DNA of 50,751 bases, from the NCBI GenBank assembly GCA_024638885.1, contig JAHEJL010000011.1:1-50751 (forward strand), in the 5' to 3' direction. Position 1 is the stretch's first letter, and each line of letters begins with the position of its first letter. Below the pieces are notes generated by a model, which saw only the letters and a program-made list of their open reading frames with translations, was not told where the DNA came from and searched no databases. This DNA comes from Coraliomargarita sp. (GTDB lineage: Bacteria; Verrucomicrobiota; Verrucomicrobiia; Opitutales; UBA953). Below, piece by piece: positions 1 to 8,249 of the stretch. Position numbers and translations under genes: made by a program.

Positions 1-2085
1 CCCGGCACGCCCGGCCGCTTCCAGCTGATCGTCAACGGCCAGCCCGTCGCCGCCGAGTTCGGCACGAAGGGCGCCGAGTGGCATTGGCAGGAAGGCGGCA
101 AGGTCACGCTGCCCGCGGGCGACGTGAAGCTCGCCCTGCATGACCTCACCGGTTTCGCCGGCCGCGCCGACGCCATCCTCTTCAGCAAGGACGCCACGTT
201 CACCCCGCCCGAAGGCGAAGCGCTCGTCGCCGCCCGCTCGAAGTGGAACAGCCCCAAGGGCGCCGAAGACCAGGGCGAGTTCGATCTCGTCGTCGTCGGC
301 GGCGGCTACGGCGGCCTCGGCGCGGCGCTTTCCGCTTCCCGTCAGTCCCTCAAGGTGGCCTTCCTCCAGGACCGCTACGTCCTCGGTGGCAACGGCAGTT
401 CCGAGATCGGCGTCTGGGCCATGGGCGGCACGACCCGCGGCAAGTATCCCCACCTCGGCGAGATCATCGAGGAGATCGGCGACCGCTCGCCCGACAGCCC
501 CGGCCGCGTCGACAGCTTCGGCGACGACCTGAAGGAAAAGGTCGTCCGCAACGAGAAGAACATCTCCCTCTTCCTCGGCCACTTCGCCACCGGCGTGGTC
601 ATGGACGGCAACCGCATCGCCGCCGTGAAGGCCATCGACGTCAAGACCGGCCGCGAGAAGGTCTTCCGCGCCAAGTTCGTGGCCGACACCACCGGCCACG
701 GCTGGGTCGGCGCCTACGCCGGCGCGAAGTACACGCAGGAGAAGGACAAGCGCATGGGCATGTCCAACATGTGGTTCTACCAGGACGACGCCCAGGCCAG
801 CGTCTGGCCTGCCACGCCGTGGGCCCTGCCGCTCGAGCTCGGCGATTTCCCGCCCCTCCAGAAGTCCAAGTCGAAGATCGACGATAAGCCCTTCATGAAG
901 GCCGAGTGGTTCTGGGAATCCGGCTTCGACAAGGATCCGATCAAGGACCTCGAGTACATCCGCGACTGGAATTTCCGCGCCATCTACGGCGCCTTCTCCG
1001 CCCTCAAGAACGGCCCCGAGAAAGCCAAGTATGCCAAGGCCGACCTCAAGTGGGCCTCCCACGTCGGCGGCCCCCGCGAGTCGCGCCTGCTCACCGGTGA
1101 CATCGTCCTGACCAAGCAGGACATCGTCGACCGCAAGGAATTCGACGACGGCTGCGTCCCGACCACCTGGGACATCGACCTCCACTACGCCCGCGAGCAG
1201 TATGCCAAGAAGTTCCCGGACAATCCGTTCATCTCCCGCGCGGCCTTCGGCTACGTCGGCGCGGACGGCAAGCACGTCGTCGCCGTGGACCGTCGCAATG
1301 GCTACCCGCTGCCGTATCGCCTGTTCTACTCCCAGAACATCAGCAACCTCTTCATGGCCGGCCGCCACATCTCGGTCACCCACGAGGCCCTCGGTACGGT
1401 CCGCGTCATGCGCACCATCGGCATGATGGGCGAAGTCGTCGGCAAGGCCGCCTACCTCGCCGTCCGCGAGAACACCGACCCGCGCGGCGTCTACCAGAAG
1501 CACCTGCCCGACCTGATCAAGCTCATGGAACAGCCGGGCCGCATGCGTCGCAGCGACCTCCGTTCGGAGCTCTTCCTCGACACCTCGATCGCCGACTTCA
1601 AGGAACTGCCGGTCGGCAAGATGAACATGGACCTCCATAAGAAGGGTCCGACCAAGCTCAGCGCCGACGACGCCAAGGAGCTCGCCAAGCTCGGCGGCAT
1701 CGTGGTCGACGACTCGCAGGCCAAGCTCGAAGGCAAGTGGACCCAGGGCGAAAGCCTCGGCCACCTCGGCGGCGGCTATCATTACGCCTCCGGCGCCGGC
1801 AACCGCGCGACCTTCACCTTCGAGGTCAAGGACGCCGGCAAGTATGAGCTCCGCGGCTACTGGCAGGGCCATGAGAATCGCTCGGCCAACTCCGCCCTCA
1901 CGATCAACCGCGCCGGCGAGAAGCCGCTGACGATCCGCCTGAACCAGAAGGTCGGCGAGATCGAGAAGCCGGTCTCCCTCGGCAAGTTCCAGTTCGCCGC
2001 GGGCACGCACACGCTCGTGCTTTCGACGGACGGCGCCAAGGGCAACGTCCACGCCGACGCCTTCCAGCTCGTCCTCGCCGACTAA
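1..2085 (+). CDS. FAD-dependent oxidoreductase with golvesin-like domains (5' partial)
   Basis: The reading frame is open from base 1, so the true start lies outside the window; the GTG at 124 is only an internal codon. The first ~90 codons read as the end of a beta-sandwich (golvesin-like) module ending in an LHDLTGFAGRADAI segment. A dinucleotide-binding Rossmann motif follows (VVVGGGYGGLGAALSASR, nt 286-339) and then an FAD-oxidoreductase body of the PF12831 type with GGNGSSEIG and the late FMAGRHISVTHEALGTVR segment that normally closes the FAD site. From about nt 1737 a second beta-sandwich follows, with the typical YELRGYWQGHENRS and HADAFQL pattern of golvesin/Xly-like domains. The substrate is unknown; relatives in this phylum are exported and associated with carbohydrate metabolism (inference). 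The next gene starts 3 nt after the stop, so the two are probably co-transcribed. Confidence 0.85.
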   Translation, partial: PGTPGRFQLIVNGQPVAAEFGTKGAEWHWQEGGKVTLPAGDVKLALHDLTGFAGRADAILFSKDATFTPPEGEALVAARSKWNSPKGAEDQGEFDLVVVGGGYGGLGAALSASRQSLKVAFLQDRYVLGGNGSSEIGVWAMGGTTRGKYPHLGEIIEEIGDRSPDSPGRVDSFGDDLKEKVVRNEKNISLFLGHFATGVVMDGNRIAAVKAIDVKTGREKVFRAKFVADTTGHGWVGAYAGAKYTQEKDKRMGMSNMWFYQDDAQASVWPATPWALPLELGDFPPLQKSKSKIDDKPFMKAEWFWESGFDKDPIKDLEYIRDWNFRAIYGAFSALKNGPEKAKYAKADLKWASHVGGPRESRLLTGDIVLTKQDIVDRKEFDDGCVPTTWDIDLHYAREQYAKKFPDNPFISRAAFGYVGADGKHVVAVDRRNGYPLPYRLFYSQNISNLFMAGRHISVTHEALGTVRVMRTIGMMGEVVGKAAYLAVRENTDPRGVYQKHLPDLIKLMEQPGRMRRSDLRSELFLDTSIADFKELPVGKMNMDLHKKGPTKLSADDAKELAKLGGIVVDDSQAKLEGKWTQGESLGHLGGGYHYASGAGNRATFTFEVKDAGKYELRGYWQGHENRSANSALTINRAGEKPLTIRLNQKVGEIEKPVSLGKFQFAAGTHTLVLSTDGAKGNVHADAFQLVLAD

Positions 2086-2088
2086 GCG

Positions 2089-4707
2089 ATGCCATCGGCC
2101 CGCGTCAGCGCCTGGCTGGTCAAGAGCTGGCGCCTCGCGGCGCTGCTGCTGGCCGCCTTGCTGCTGCAACGCACGACCCCGGTGACGGAGTCGGCGTTGA
2201 CGCGCCTGGGGCTCGACGACGCCAAGGCCTTCTTCCCGGGGGCCAAGCGGCTCAAGTCCGGCCCTAACCAGACGCTCCTCGTCCAGGACCAGTTCGGCAA
2301 CCGCATCGGCCGCCTGGTGACGACCTCGCCCGACGCCGACAGCATCCTGGGCTACTCCGGCCCGAGCAACGTGCTCGTCGCCCTCGACAACCAGGAGAAG
2401 GTCGTCGGGACGCGCATCCTTGCGAGCGAGGACACGCCCGAGCACGTCGACAAGCTGCGCGCCAACGCGCCTTTCGAGAAGTCCTTCAAGGACTGGCGCC
2501 CGACCACCCAACCCGCCCCGAAGCTCGACGGCTACGCGGGTTCGACGCTGACGGCCTACGCGATCACGGAGTCGATCCAGAAGCGCCTGTCGGGCAACTA
2601 CGTCTCGTTGCGTTTCCCGACGCCGCTGACCTTGAAGGAAATCCAGGCCGCCGGTTTCCCGGACGCGACCGGCTTCGAGCCGAACGTGCCGCGCCTCGGC
2701 TGGAACCTCGTGCGCGGCCCGAATCGCGCGCTGCTCGGCTACGTCGTGCGCTCTTCGCCGTCGGCGGACGAGATCCTCGGCTACGCCGGCCCGAGCGAGA
2801 CGCTCATCGCCGTCGAGCCCGACGGGCTCCGTCTGCGCAAGGTGACGCTGCGGACGACGTATGACACCGCCGAGTATGTCAGCCGTATCCGTGACCAGGA
2901 GCCCGACCCGCAAGGCCGGACGTTCTTCACGGACCTGACGAAGTGGAACACGCGTGAGTGGGCCGATTTCGATTTCCGCAAGGCCGAGCTCGACACCGTC
3001 GCCGGCGCGACGCTCACGAGCTACGCGATCGCCAAGGGCCTGCAGACGCGCTTCGCCGATGACGCCCATGGCGCCCATCGGGAGAAGGTGAGCCTCGGGC
3101 AGCGGCTGAAGGGGATCGCGCTCTGGTGCTTCGTCGCCGGCGCCTTGCTGATGACCTTCACGCCGCTGCACGGACGCCCGGTCATCCGGCGCCTCTGGCA
3201 GGTGCTCCTCGTCGTCGGCCTCGGCCTCTGGCTGGGGCAGCTCCTGTCGCTCTCCCTCTTCGCCGGCTGGGCCCGTCATGGCATCCCCTGGGCCCAGGCC
3301 CCGGCCTTGCTGATCCTCGGTGCCGTGGCCTTGCTCGTCCCGTGGGGCGCCCGTCGCCAGCTCTATTGCCACCATGCCTGCCCCCATGGGGCTGCTCAGG
3401 AGCTCCTGGGCGGCCTGGAAAGGCTCCATGTGGCCGTCCCCGCCCGTTGGCATGGCTGGCTGGGCAAACTGCCCGCCTTGGCCCTTGCCGGGGCCTTCCT
3501 GGCCGCCCTGGCCTGGCCGCGCTGGAGTTTGGGGCAGGCCGAACCCTTCGATGCCTGGATCCTGGGCGCCGGGGTGGTCATCCCTCTGATCCTGGCGGTC
3601 GTCGGGCTCCTCGCCTCGGTCTTCGTCCCGCAGGCCTATTGCAAGTATGGCTGCCCGACCGGCGCGCTGTTCAAGTTCGTCCGTTCGGCGAGCCAAGCGG
3701 AGTCCTGGAGCCGCCGGGACTCCTGGGCGGCCGTGATCCTCGTCGTCGGCGCCGCGGTGGCCTTCGTGCCGCGTCCGGAGTTCGGCGAGACCGAGGCCCC
3801 CGAGGCGACCGCCCGCCAGACGATCACCGAACTGCACGGCGCGGCCTTCGGTACGACCTGGACGATCAAGGTCCGCGGCGCCGACGTCGACGCCGAACTG
3901 CTCAAGCGCGAGCTCGAGGCCGAGATCAACCGCGTCGAGTTCTCGCTCTCGCATTGGCGCGAATCATCCGCGACCGCCGACTTCAACCACCTCGAATCGA
4001 CGCAGCCGTTCGGCATCTCCCAGGAACTCGCCGATGCGGTGGCGTTCGCGCTGAAGCTCAGCGCCGCTTCCGACGGCATGTATGACATCACCGTCGCGCC
4101 GCTCACGAGCCTCTGGGGCTACGGCCCGGCAGGCAAACTGCCCGACCCCACGCCGGCGCAGGTCACGGCCGCGCTCGCGAAGGTCGGCTGGCAGAAGCTC
4201 AAGCTGGACAGGGAGAACCTCACGCTGGCCAAGAGCCATGAGGGCGTGAACCTCGACCTCGGCTCGGTGCTGCAGGGCTACGCCGCGGACCGCGCCGCGG
4301 CGCTCCTCCGCGCCCAAGGCCAGACGGAATACCTCATCGAGGTCGGCGGCGAGATCCTGGCCGCCGGCACGTGGCGGGTCGGCATCGAAGACCCCTTCAA
4401 TCCTCGCGTGATGCTCCGCACCGTGGTCCTGACCGATCGCGCCCTCAGCCCGTCGGGCCTTTACCGCGCGAAGCGTCAGGCGGCCGGCAAGCCCGTCTCC
4501 CACATCCTTTCGCCCAAGACCGGCCGCCCGGTCGAGCCTACCTTGGAGATGGTCGTCGTGTATCACGACAGCTGCTTCCAGGCCGACGGCTGGTCGACCG
4601 CGCTGATGGCCGCCGGCTTCGAGCAGGCCAAGGTCATCGCCCAGCGCGAACAGCTCGACGTCCTGCTCGTCACCCCCGACAAGAAAGTCTGGCAGAGCCG
4701 GAAGTAG
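2089..4707 (+). CDS. NosR-like membrane flavoprotein fused to ApbE flavin transferase
   Basis: 872 residues. An N-terminal membrane segment (about 10-30) is followed by two FMN_bind modules, with flavinylation-type motifs AGSTLT (residues 150-155) and AGATLT (305-310); by analogy with NqrC/RnfG, FMN would be esterified to T153 and T308. A multi-spanning membrane core carries two polyferredoxin-like Cys motifs, CHHACPHG (from 427) and CKYGCPTG (from 518), as in NosR/NirI. From about residue 580 the chain is an ApbE domain (FAD:protein FMN transferase): GTTWTIKV, YDITVAPLTSLWGYG, LDLGSVLQGYAAD, SPSGLYR, HILSPKTGRPV and the metal-site ADGWSTAL. ApbE would therefore modify the FMN modules of the same chain. 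Q729 stands where most ApbE proteins have Lys in the KGY motif. Likely role: moving electrons across or on the outer face of the membrane, perhaps to or from the FAD oxidoreductase encoded 3 nt upstream (inference). Confidence 0.85.
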   Translation: MPSARVSAWLVKSWRLAALLLAALLLQRTTPVTESALTRLGLDDAKAFFPGAKRLKSGPNQTLLVQDQFGNRIGRLVTTSPDADSILGYSGPSNVLVALDNQEKVVGTRILASEDTPEHVDKLRANAPFEKSFKDWRPTTQPAPKLDGYAGSTLTAYAITESIQKRLSGNYVSLRFPTPLTLKEIQAAGFPDATGFEPNVPRLGWNLVRGPNRALLGYVVRSSPSADEILGYAGPSETLIAVEPDGLRLRKVTLRTTYDTAEYVSRIRDQEPDPQGRTFFTDLTKWNTREWADFDFRKAELDTVAGATLTSYAIAKGLQTRFADDAHGAHREKVSLGQRLKGIALWCFVAGALLMTFTPLHGRPVIRRLWQVLLVVGLGLWLGQLLSLSLFAGWARHGIPWAQAPALLILGAVALLVPWGARRQLYCHHACPHGAAQELLGGLERLHVAVPARWHGWLGKLPALALAGAFLAALAWPRWSLGQAEPFDAWILGAGVVIPLILAVVGLLASVFVPQAYCKYGCPTGALFKFVRSASQAESWSRRDSWAAVILVVGAAVAFVPRPEFGETEAPEATARQTITELHGAAFGTTWTIKVRGADVDAELLKRELEAEINRVEFSLSHWRESSATADFNHLESTQPFGISQELADAVAFALKLSAASDGMYDITVAPLTSLWGYGPAGKLPDPTPAQVTAALAKVGWQKLKLDRENLTLAKSHEGVNLDLGSVLQGYAADRAAALLRAQGQTEYLIEVGGEILAAGTWRVGIEDPFNPRVMLRTVVLTDRALSPSGLYRAKRQAAGKPVSHILSPKTGRPVEPTLEMVVVYHDSCFQADGWSTALMAAGFEQAKVIAQREQLDVLLVTPDKKVWQSRK

Positions 4708-4713
4708 CCAAAG

Positions 4714-4833
4714 GGTAGGGACGTGATCGCCATCACGTCCGTGGGCGGACGGATGATGGTACGGTCAAGTGATCTTGCCCGGTAGTCCGCACGTGCGACA
4801 GCGAACGGCGGCCATGGCAATGGCCGCCCTACC
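4714..4833 (+). repeat. 120-bp dual-hairpin element, copy A
   Basis: Begins 6 nt after the stop of the flavoprotein gene. The ends are inverted GGTAGGG and CCCTACC. The left hairpin is GGACGTGAT/ATCACGTCC with loop CGCC; the right hairpin is GGCGGCCAT/ATGGCCGCC with loop GGCA. The centre holds a semi-conserved GGTCAAG...TTGCCCGG segment. Nearly identical to copy B downstream. Together with the lone hairpin at 4862-4887 and copy B it fills the 432-bp gap 4708-5139, in which I see no gene. Confidence 0.9.
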
Positions 4834-4861
4834 TAAATGCAGAAGACCGAAGTTGCCCTTG

Positions 4862-4887
4862 GGTAGGGTCGGGACCGCGTCACGACC
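4862..4887 (+). repeat. Single hairpin with the same GGTAGGG lead-in
   Basis: A GGTAGGG motif runs into a hairpin, GGTCGGGAC (4867-4875) paired with GTCACGACC (4879-4887), one mismatch, loop CGC. The lead-in and the 9-bp arm length match the ends of the 120-bp elements either side, so this may be a third stem variant or an element remnant. No matching right half is visible. Confidence 0.45.
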
Positions 4888-4967
4888 TAGCCGATGCCTT
4901 ACAACGATCTCTCCCCATGCCCACGTGTCACCCTGCCAGCATGTCCCCTCGCGGTTCCACCGCGCAA

Positions 4968-5087
4968 GGTAGGGACGTGATCGCCATCACGTCCGTGGGC
5001 GGACGGATGATGGTACGGTCAAGTGATCTTGCCCGGTGCTCCGCATGTGCGACTGCGAACGGCGGCCATGGCGATGGCCGCCCTACC
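4968..5087 (+). repeat. 120-bp dual-hairpin element, copy B
   Basis: Same structure and orientation as copy A. The left loop is CGCC and the right loop is GGCG, which are reverse complements; the other copies pair TGCC with GGCA. The element ends 52 nt before the start of the LamG gene at 5140. Confidence 0.9.
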
Positions 5088-5139
5088 TGAGGCGTAAATC
5101 CTTCCCATCGGCGAAGACCTGGCCTTCATATGAAGCCTC

Positions 5140-5940
5140 ATGAAGGCCTGCCTGCTCCTCTTTTCATCCTGCCTCGCCCTCGCCGCCGCCGAGGTGCCGA
5201 CGACGGGCCTGCTGGTCGACCTCCACGCCGCGAAGGGCGTGACGCTCGACGCGCAAGGTCGCGTGACGGCTTGGACGAATCAGGTCGGCGGCGACGCGAC
5301 CAAGGCGTTCGTCGGTCAGCCGAAGGGGCGCGCGGACGCGAACTCCGGCCTGCCCGCGATCGTGGCCGGCACGCCGCCCGCGTTATCCTTCCGTCAGCAG
5401 GAACTGGTCTGCCATGACGAGTCGGCCTTCGACGGGCTGATCCGCGGCGACGGCTGCACCTGGGTCGCCGTGCTCAAGGTCTACCCGCAGCGGGTGGGCC
5501 TGAAGGACGTGAATTCCTTCTTCGGCAACCTGCGCAACGGCCAGAAATACGAAGGCATCTGGGGCTGCCTGGACGACGACAATACCGTCTGGTGGGGCGC
5601 CCGCAACGGCCTGACCTTCGGCCGTTTCGACGTGAACAATCCCAAGCTCGTCGGCCCGAAGCTGGCCGAGGGCCGTTTCCATTTCGTCGCCGGCCGGCTC
5701 GGCGCGGGGCAGGGCGAGGTGACCGCGGAATTCTTCGTCAACGATCTCAAGCCCTGCGCGACCGCCCGTTTCCCGGTCAATCCCAAGGCCGACGCCTCGA
5801 AGCTCGCCGTGGGCCAGGAACGCGACGCGATCCAGCATCCCGGCAAGGAATCCTTCGACGGCGAGATCGCCCGTTTCCTCCTTTGGAACCGCCCGCTCAC
5901 CGATGCGGAGCTCAAGGCGGTGTTCGAGGGAGTGAAGTAA
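5140..5940 (+). CDS. Exported LamG-like (concanavalin A fold) protein
   Basis: 266 residues with a clear signal peptide (MKACLLLFSSCLALAAAE). The rest reads as one LamG/laminin-G-like jelly-roll: an N-terminal LVDLHAAKGV strand, TWVAVLKV, the RFHFVAGRL strand, and the closing FDGEIARFLLWNRPLTDAELKAV pattern that is typical of LamG_3 domains in PVC bacteria. No catalytic motif is visible, so a carbohydrate- or surface-binding role is the most that can be suggested. The ATG at 5140 is preferred because the signal peptide begins there. A 12-bp repeat array starts 4 nt after the stop. The gene stands alone between repeat blocks. Confidence 0.75.
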   Translation: MKACLLLFSSCLALAAAEVPTTGLLVDLHAAKGVTLDAQGRVTAWTNQVGGDATKAFVGQPKGRADANSGLPAIVAGTPPALSFRQQELVCHDESAFDGLIRGDGCTWVAVLKVYPQRVGLKDVNSFFGNLRNGQKYEGIWGCLDDDNTVWWGARNGLTFGRFDVNNPKLVGPKLAEGRFHFVAGRLGAGQGEVTAEFFVNDLKPCATARFPVNPKADASKLAVGQERDAIQHPGKESFDGEIARFLLWNRPLTDAELKAVFEGVK

Positions 5941-5944
5941 CGTA

Positions 5945-6016
5945 GAGGACTGAGTTGAGGGCAGAACGGATGACTGAATGGAGGACTGCGTAGATGACTG
6001 AATCGATGGCAGATGA
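5945..6016 (+). repeat. 12-bp degenerate tandem array (6 units)
   Basis: Six head-to-tail 12-mers start 4 nt after a stop codon: GAGGACTGAGTT, GAGGGCAGAACG, GATGACTGAATG, GAGGACTGCGTA, GATGACTGAATC, GATGGCAGATGA. Consensus GAKGACTGARTN. It opens the cassette that fills the gene-free stretch 5941-6279: array, then CCACC/AACCTGA-rich stretch (about 6030-6085), then the CCGGTCTCCCTTTGAG segment (6107-6147), then dual-hairpin copy C. Confidence 0.8.
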
Positions 6017-6106
6017 CCGAGGGCCGGATTCCTGCCACCCGAACCCGAACCAGAACCTGAACACCCGAACCAGGCACCTGACTGCAGAGGCCTGAGACCC
6101 GAAAGA

Positions 6107-6147
6107 GACACCCTCAGCCATTTATCCGGTCTCCCTTTGAGTTCCTG
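6107..6147 (+). repeat. Interspersed segment ending CCGGTCTCCCTTTGAG
   Basis: A roughly 40-bp sequence that recurs at 24008-24050 in the same orientation, and inverted at 6997-7028 and 8761-8797. In both direct copies it lies between the CCACC-rich stretch and a dual-hairpin element. No coding or palindromic structure is evident within it. Confidence 0.6.
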
Positions 6148-6153
6148 TCTCGA

Positions 6154-6272
6154 GGTAGGGACGTGATTGCCATCACGTCCGTGGGTGGACGGAGGTTGGT
6201 ATGGTCGAAGACTCTGCCCGGTGGGACGCACCTGCCATGGCGAACGGCGGCCATGGCAATGGCCGCCCTACC
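6154..6272 (+). repeat. 119-bp dual-hairpin element, copy C
   Basis: Inverted GGTAGGG/CCCTACC ends, left hairpin loop TGCC, right hairpin loop GGCA (complementary). It lies 7 nt beyond the stop of the minus-strand gene 6280-6828, so its right hairpin would be the first structure in that transcript's 3' tail. Closely similar to copy D, including the flanking bases, because the adjoining genes are paralogues. Confidence 0.9.
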
Positions 6273-6279
6273 TCGCGTC

Positions 6280-6828
6280 TTACTTCTTACTCTGCTGGAA
6301 CTGCTGGGCGCGCTGCTTGAGGCGTTCCTCGATGGCGTCCAAGACCTTGTCCACGACGTCCTCGGTGAGCTCGGCGTCGGCCGCGATCATCGCGGCTTTG
6401 GTGGCTTTGCGGATTTCGGCCTGCGCGTCCTCGAACTGCGTGCGGAGGGCCTTCTTCTCGTCGTCGGAAGCGTATTCGGCTTCCTTGCGGAGTTCGGCCT
6501 GCTTGGCGCGGGCCGCTTTCACGCCTTCGTCCTGGAAGGTCTTGAAGAGCGCGGCGCGGCACTTGTTCATCTGCTCAGGGGTGACGCCATCGATCTCCTC
6601 GGGCAGGAAGCCGCCTTTGCCGCCGAAGCGGGAACTGCCGGCCTTGCGCGGCGTTTCGGCGGCGGGAGCGTCGGCGCTCGGGGCGGCGGCTTTGCTGGCG
6701 AACTTGGGGGCGGCGACCTTTTCGGGCGCCGGGGTGGCGACCGCGGCGGACTGCCTGGCGTCCATCACGAAGTAGGTGGCGGCGGAGCCGACCGCGGCGG
6801 CCAGGAGAAGGGAGAGGAATTGCTTCAT
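6280..6828 (-). CDS. Small exported Ala/Lys-rich helical protein (paralogue family)
   Basis: 182 residues from the ATG at 6828, chosen because it opens with a signal peptide or anchor (MKQFLSLLLAAAVGSAATYF). An Ala/Pro-rich linker (about 27-70) precedes one ~95-residue predicted helical unit beginning IDGVTPEQMNKCRAAL and containing AELRKEAEYASDDEKKAL and ELTEDVVDKVLDAIEERL. The same unit occurs twice in the next gene upstream (7197-8117). No catalytic residues stand out; the style (short exported, charged helices) recalls periplasmic Spy/CpxP-like chaperones or metal-sensor proteins, but that is a resemblance only. Function not recognised. Confidence 0.75.
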   Translation of the reverse strand: MKQFLSLLLAAAVGSAATYFVMDARQSAAVATPAPEKVAAPKFASKAAAPSADAPAAETPRKAGSSRFGGKGGFLPEEIDGVTPEQMNKCRAALFKTFQDEGVKAARAKQAELRKEAEYASDDEKKALRTQFEDAQAEIRKATKAAMIAADAELTEDVVDKVLDAIEERLKQRAQQFQQSKK

Positions 6829-6911
6829 GGGGAGAGGAGTTATGAGGAAAACCCCGGGAGTGGGGGAAAGTTGTAAGGCAGGGGCGAGGACCGATGACAG
6901 GGACCATGACG

Positions 6912-6935
6912 GAGGACTGAATCGATGACGGATGG
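6912..6935 (+). repeat. 12-bp repeat units plus CCACC-rich stretch
   Basis: Two units (GAGGACTGAATC, GATGACGGATGG) are followed by CTGCCACCTGCCACCTGGG and a further CCACCCG (to about 6980). An inverted copy of the CTCAAAGGGAAAAC-type segment follows (6997-7028), then dual-hairpin copy D. This cassette accounts for most of the gene-free stretch 6829-7196. Confidence 0.65.
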
Positions 6936-7070
6936 CCGAATCCCTGCCACCTGCCACCTGGGTCTGCCGTCCGCCACCCGAAACGGCTGCTGGGCGCTCA
7001 AAGGGAAAACGGAGACTGGACGGTTGGCCGAGGAATATGCCCGTAGTAATAATCCGGACTCCCTGCCTTG

Positions 7071-7189
7071 GGTAGGGACGTGATTGCGATCACGTCCGTG
7101 GGCGGACGGAGGTTGGTATGGTCGAAGACTCTGCCCGGGGGGACGCGCCTGCCGTGGCGAACGGCGGCCATGGCAATGGCCGCCCTACC
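7071..7189 (+). repeat. 119-bp dual-hairpin element, copy D
   Basis: As copy C, with left loop TGCG and right loop GGCA (three of four loop bases complementary). It ends 7 nt beyond the stop of the minus-strand gene 7197-8117, the same spacing as copy C, so gene and element were probably duplicated together. Confidence 0.9.
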
Positions 7190-7196
7190 TCGCGCC

Positions 7197-8117
7197 TTAC
7201 TTCTTCTCGGCGAACGGGAAGGGCTTCTGCGGGGTCTTGGTCGGCTTCTTCGCGTTGCTCTTGTTGGCGGCGATGATGCGGGCTTCGACGGCTTCGAGGA
7301 TCTTTTCGGCGGTCTCCTTCGAGAGCGTGGGGGCGGCCTTCAGCACCGCCGCCAGGGTGGCCTTGTGGGTGTCGGCCATGAGCGCTTCGAATTCTCCGCG
7401 CATGCCCTTTCTTTCGTCGGCCGAGGCGAACTCGGCCTGCTTGCGGAGCTCGAGCTGCTTGGCCTTCAGTTCGCGCACGGTGGGGTCCTTCTGGGCGAGG
7501 GGGGCGGCCGCGCGGAATTTCTGCATGTCCTCGGCGGAGACGCCTTCGACGTCGGCGAGGATCTGGGCCGGCGTCATCGGCTTGGCTTCTTCGGTCTTCG
7601 CCGTCGGGGCTTCGGGCTTCGCTTCCGGGGCGTTCTTCTTGGCGAGTTTCTCTTCCGCGGCGGCTTTCTCGCGCGCCTTCAGCTGGGCTTCCTGGCTGCG
7701 CTTCTTCATCAGGTCCTCGATGGCGTTGAGGGTGAGCACCAGGGCGTCCTTGCTGATGGAAGGGTCGTGCTTCAGCACGGCGTCGAGGGTGGCCTTCACC
7801 ATGGCGTCGCGCGCCTTTTCGGTGTCGTTGCGGAGGTCTTCGGCTTCGTTGCGACCTTGGGTGAAGCGGGTCCGTTCGCGGAGGACGTTGAGCTGCTTGC
7901 GGGCTTCGGCGACGGCCGGGTCCGCATAGGTGGCCAGCAGGGCCGCGCGGATCTTGGCGAGCTCGGCGTCGTCGACGCCGGCGACGGTGTCAGGGATGGG
8001 ATTAGGCGCCTTCGCCTTGCGGGCCGCCTTCGGGGCGGCGGGCGTCTCGCCCGGCGTGTCCGCCGCGAAGCCGGCGACGGCGAGCAAGGAAGCCAGGAGG
8101 AAGAGGGAAGGGCGCAT
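7197..8117 (-). CDS. Exported protein with two ~95-residue helical repeats (paralogue family)
   Basis: 306 residues. A signal peptide (MRPSLFLLASLLAVAGFAAD) precedes a basic Ala/Pro linker and two copies of a helical unit: about residues 46-142 (VAGVDDAELAKIRAAL ... LDAVLKHDPSISKDALVL) and 190-285 (VEGVSAEDMQKFRAAA ... LKAAPTLSKETAEKILEAV). They are separated by a charged Lys/Glu/Ala stretch (about 145-185). The single unit of the gene at 6280-6828 aligns with both, so this looks like an internal duplication within a local paralogue family. No enzyme motif is seen. Both this gene and the one downstream are bounded at the 3' side by a dual-hairpin element, which may separate their transcripts or protect their 3' ends (inference). 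Confidence 0.75.
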   Translation of the reverse strand: MRPSLFLLASLLAVAGFAADTPGETPAAPKAARKAKAPNPIPDTVAGVDDAELAKIRAALLATYADPAVAEARKQLNVLRERTRFTQGRNEAEDLRNDTEKARDAMVKATLDAVLKHDPSISKDALVLTLNAIEDLMKKRSQEAQLKAREKAAAEEKLAKKNAPEAKPEAPTAKTEEAKPMTPAQILADVEGVSAEDMQKFRAAAPLAQKDPTVRELKAKQLELRKQAEFASADERKGMRGEFEALMADTHKATLAAVLKAAPTLSKETAEKILEAVEARIIAANKSNAKKPTKTPQKPFPFAEKK

Positions 8118-8133
8118 GGTTAAGGAGATGACA

Positions 8134-8240
8134 GATGACTGAGTCGATGACTGAGTCGATGATGGGTGGTGGGGTTCGAAGTCGGTTTCGGTTGATCTGT
8201 CCTCGACGCTGCCATCGACGCTGCCATCGATTCAGCTATC
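8134..8240. repeat. 12-bp repeat units in both orientations
   Basis: Two direct units (GATGACTGAGTC twice, 8134-8157) and, 47 bp on, three inverted units (GACGCTGCCATC twice and GATTCAGCTATC, 8205-8240). The inverted set ends 9 nt from the stop of the minus-strand gene at 8250. No dual-hairpin element is present here. Confidence 0.65.
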
Positions 8241-8249
8241 GATGGTAAT

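Noticed and set aside
5383..6231. Minus-strand frame with TQSSIQSS-type tetrapeptide repeats
   Set aside because: The repeats are only the translation of the 12-bp DNA array (12 bp equals four codons) and the rest is opposite the LamG gene.
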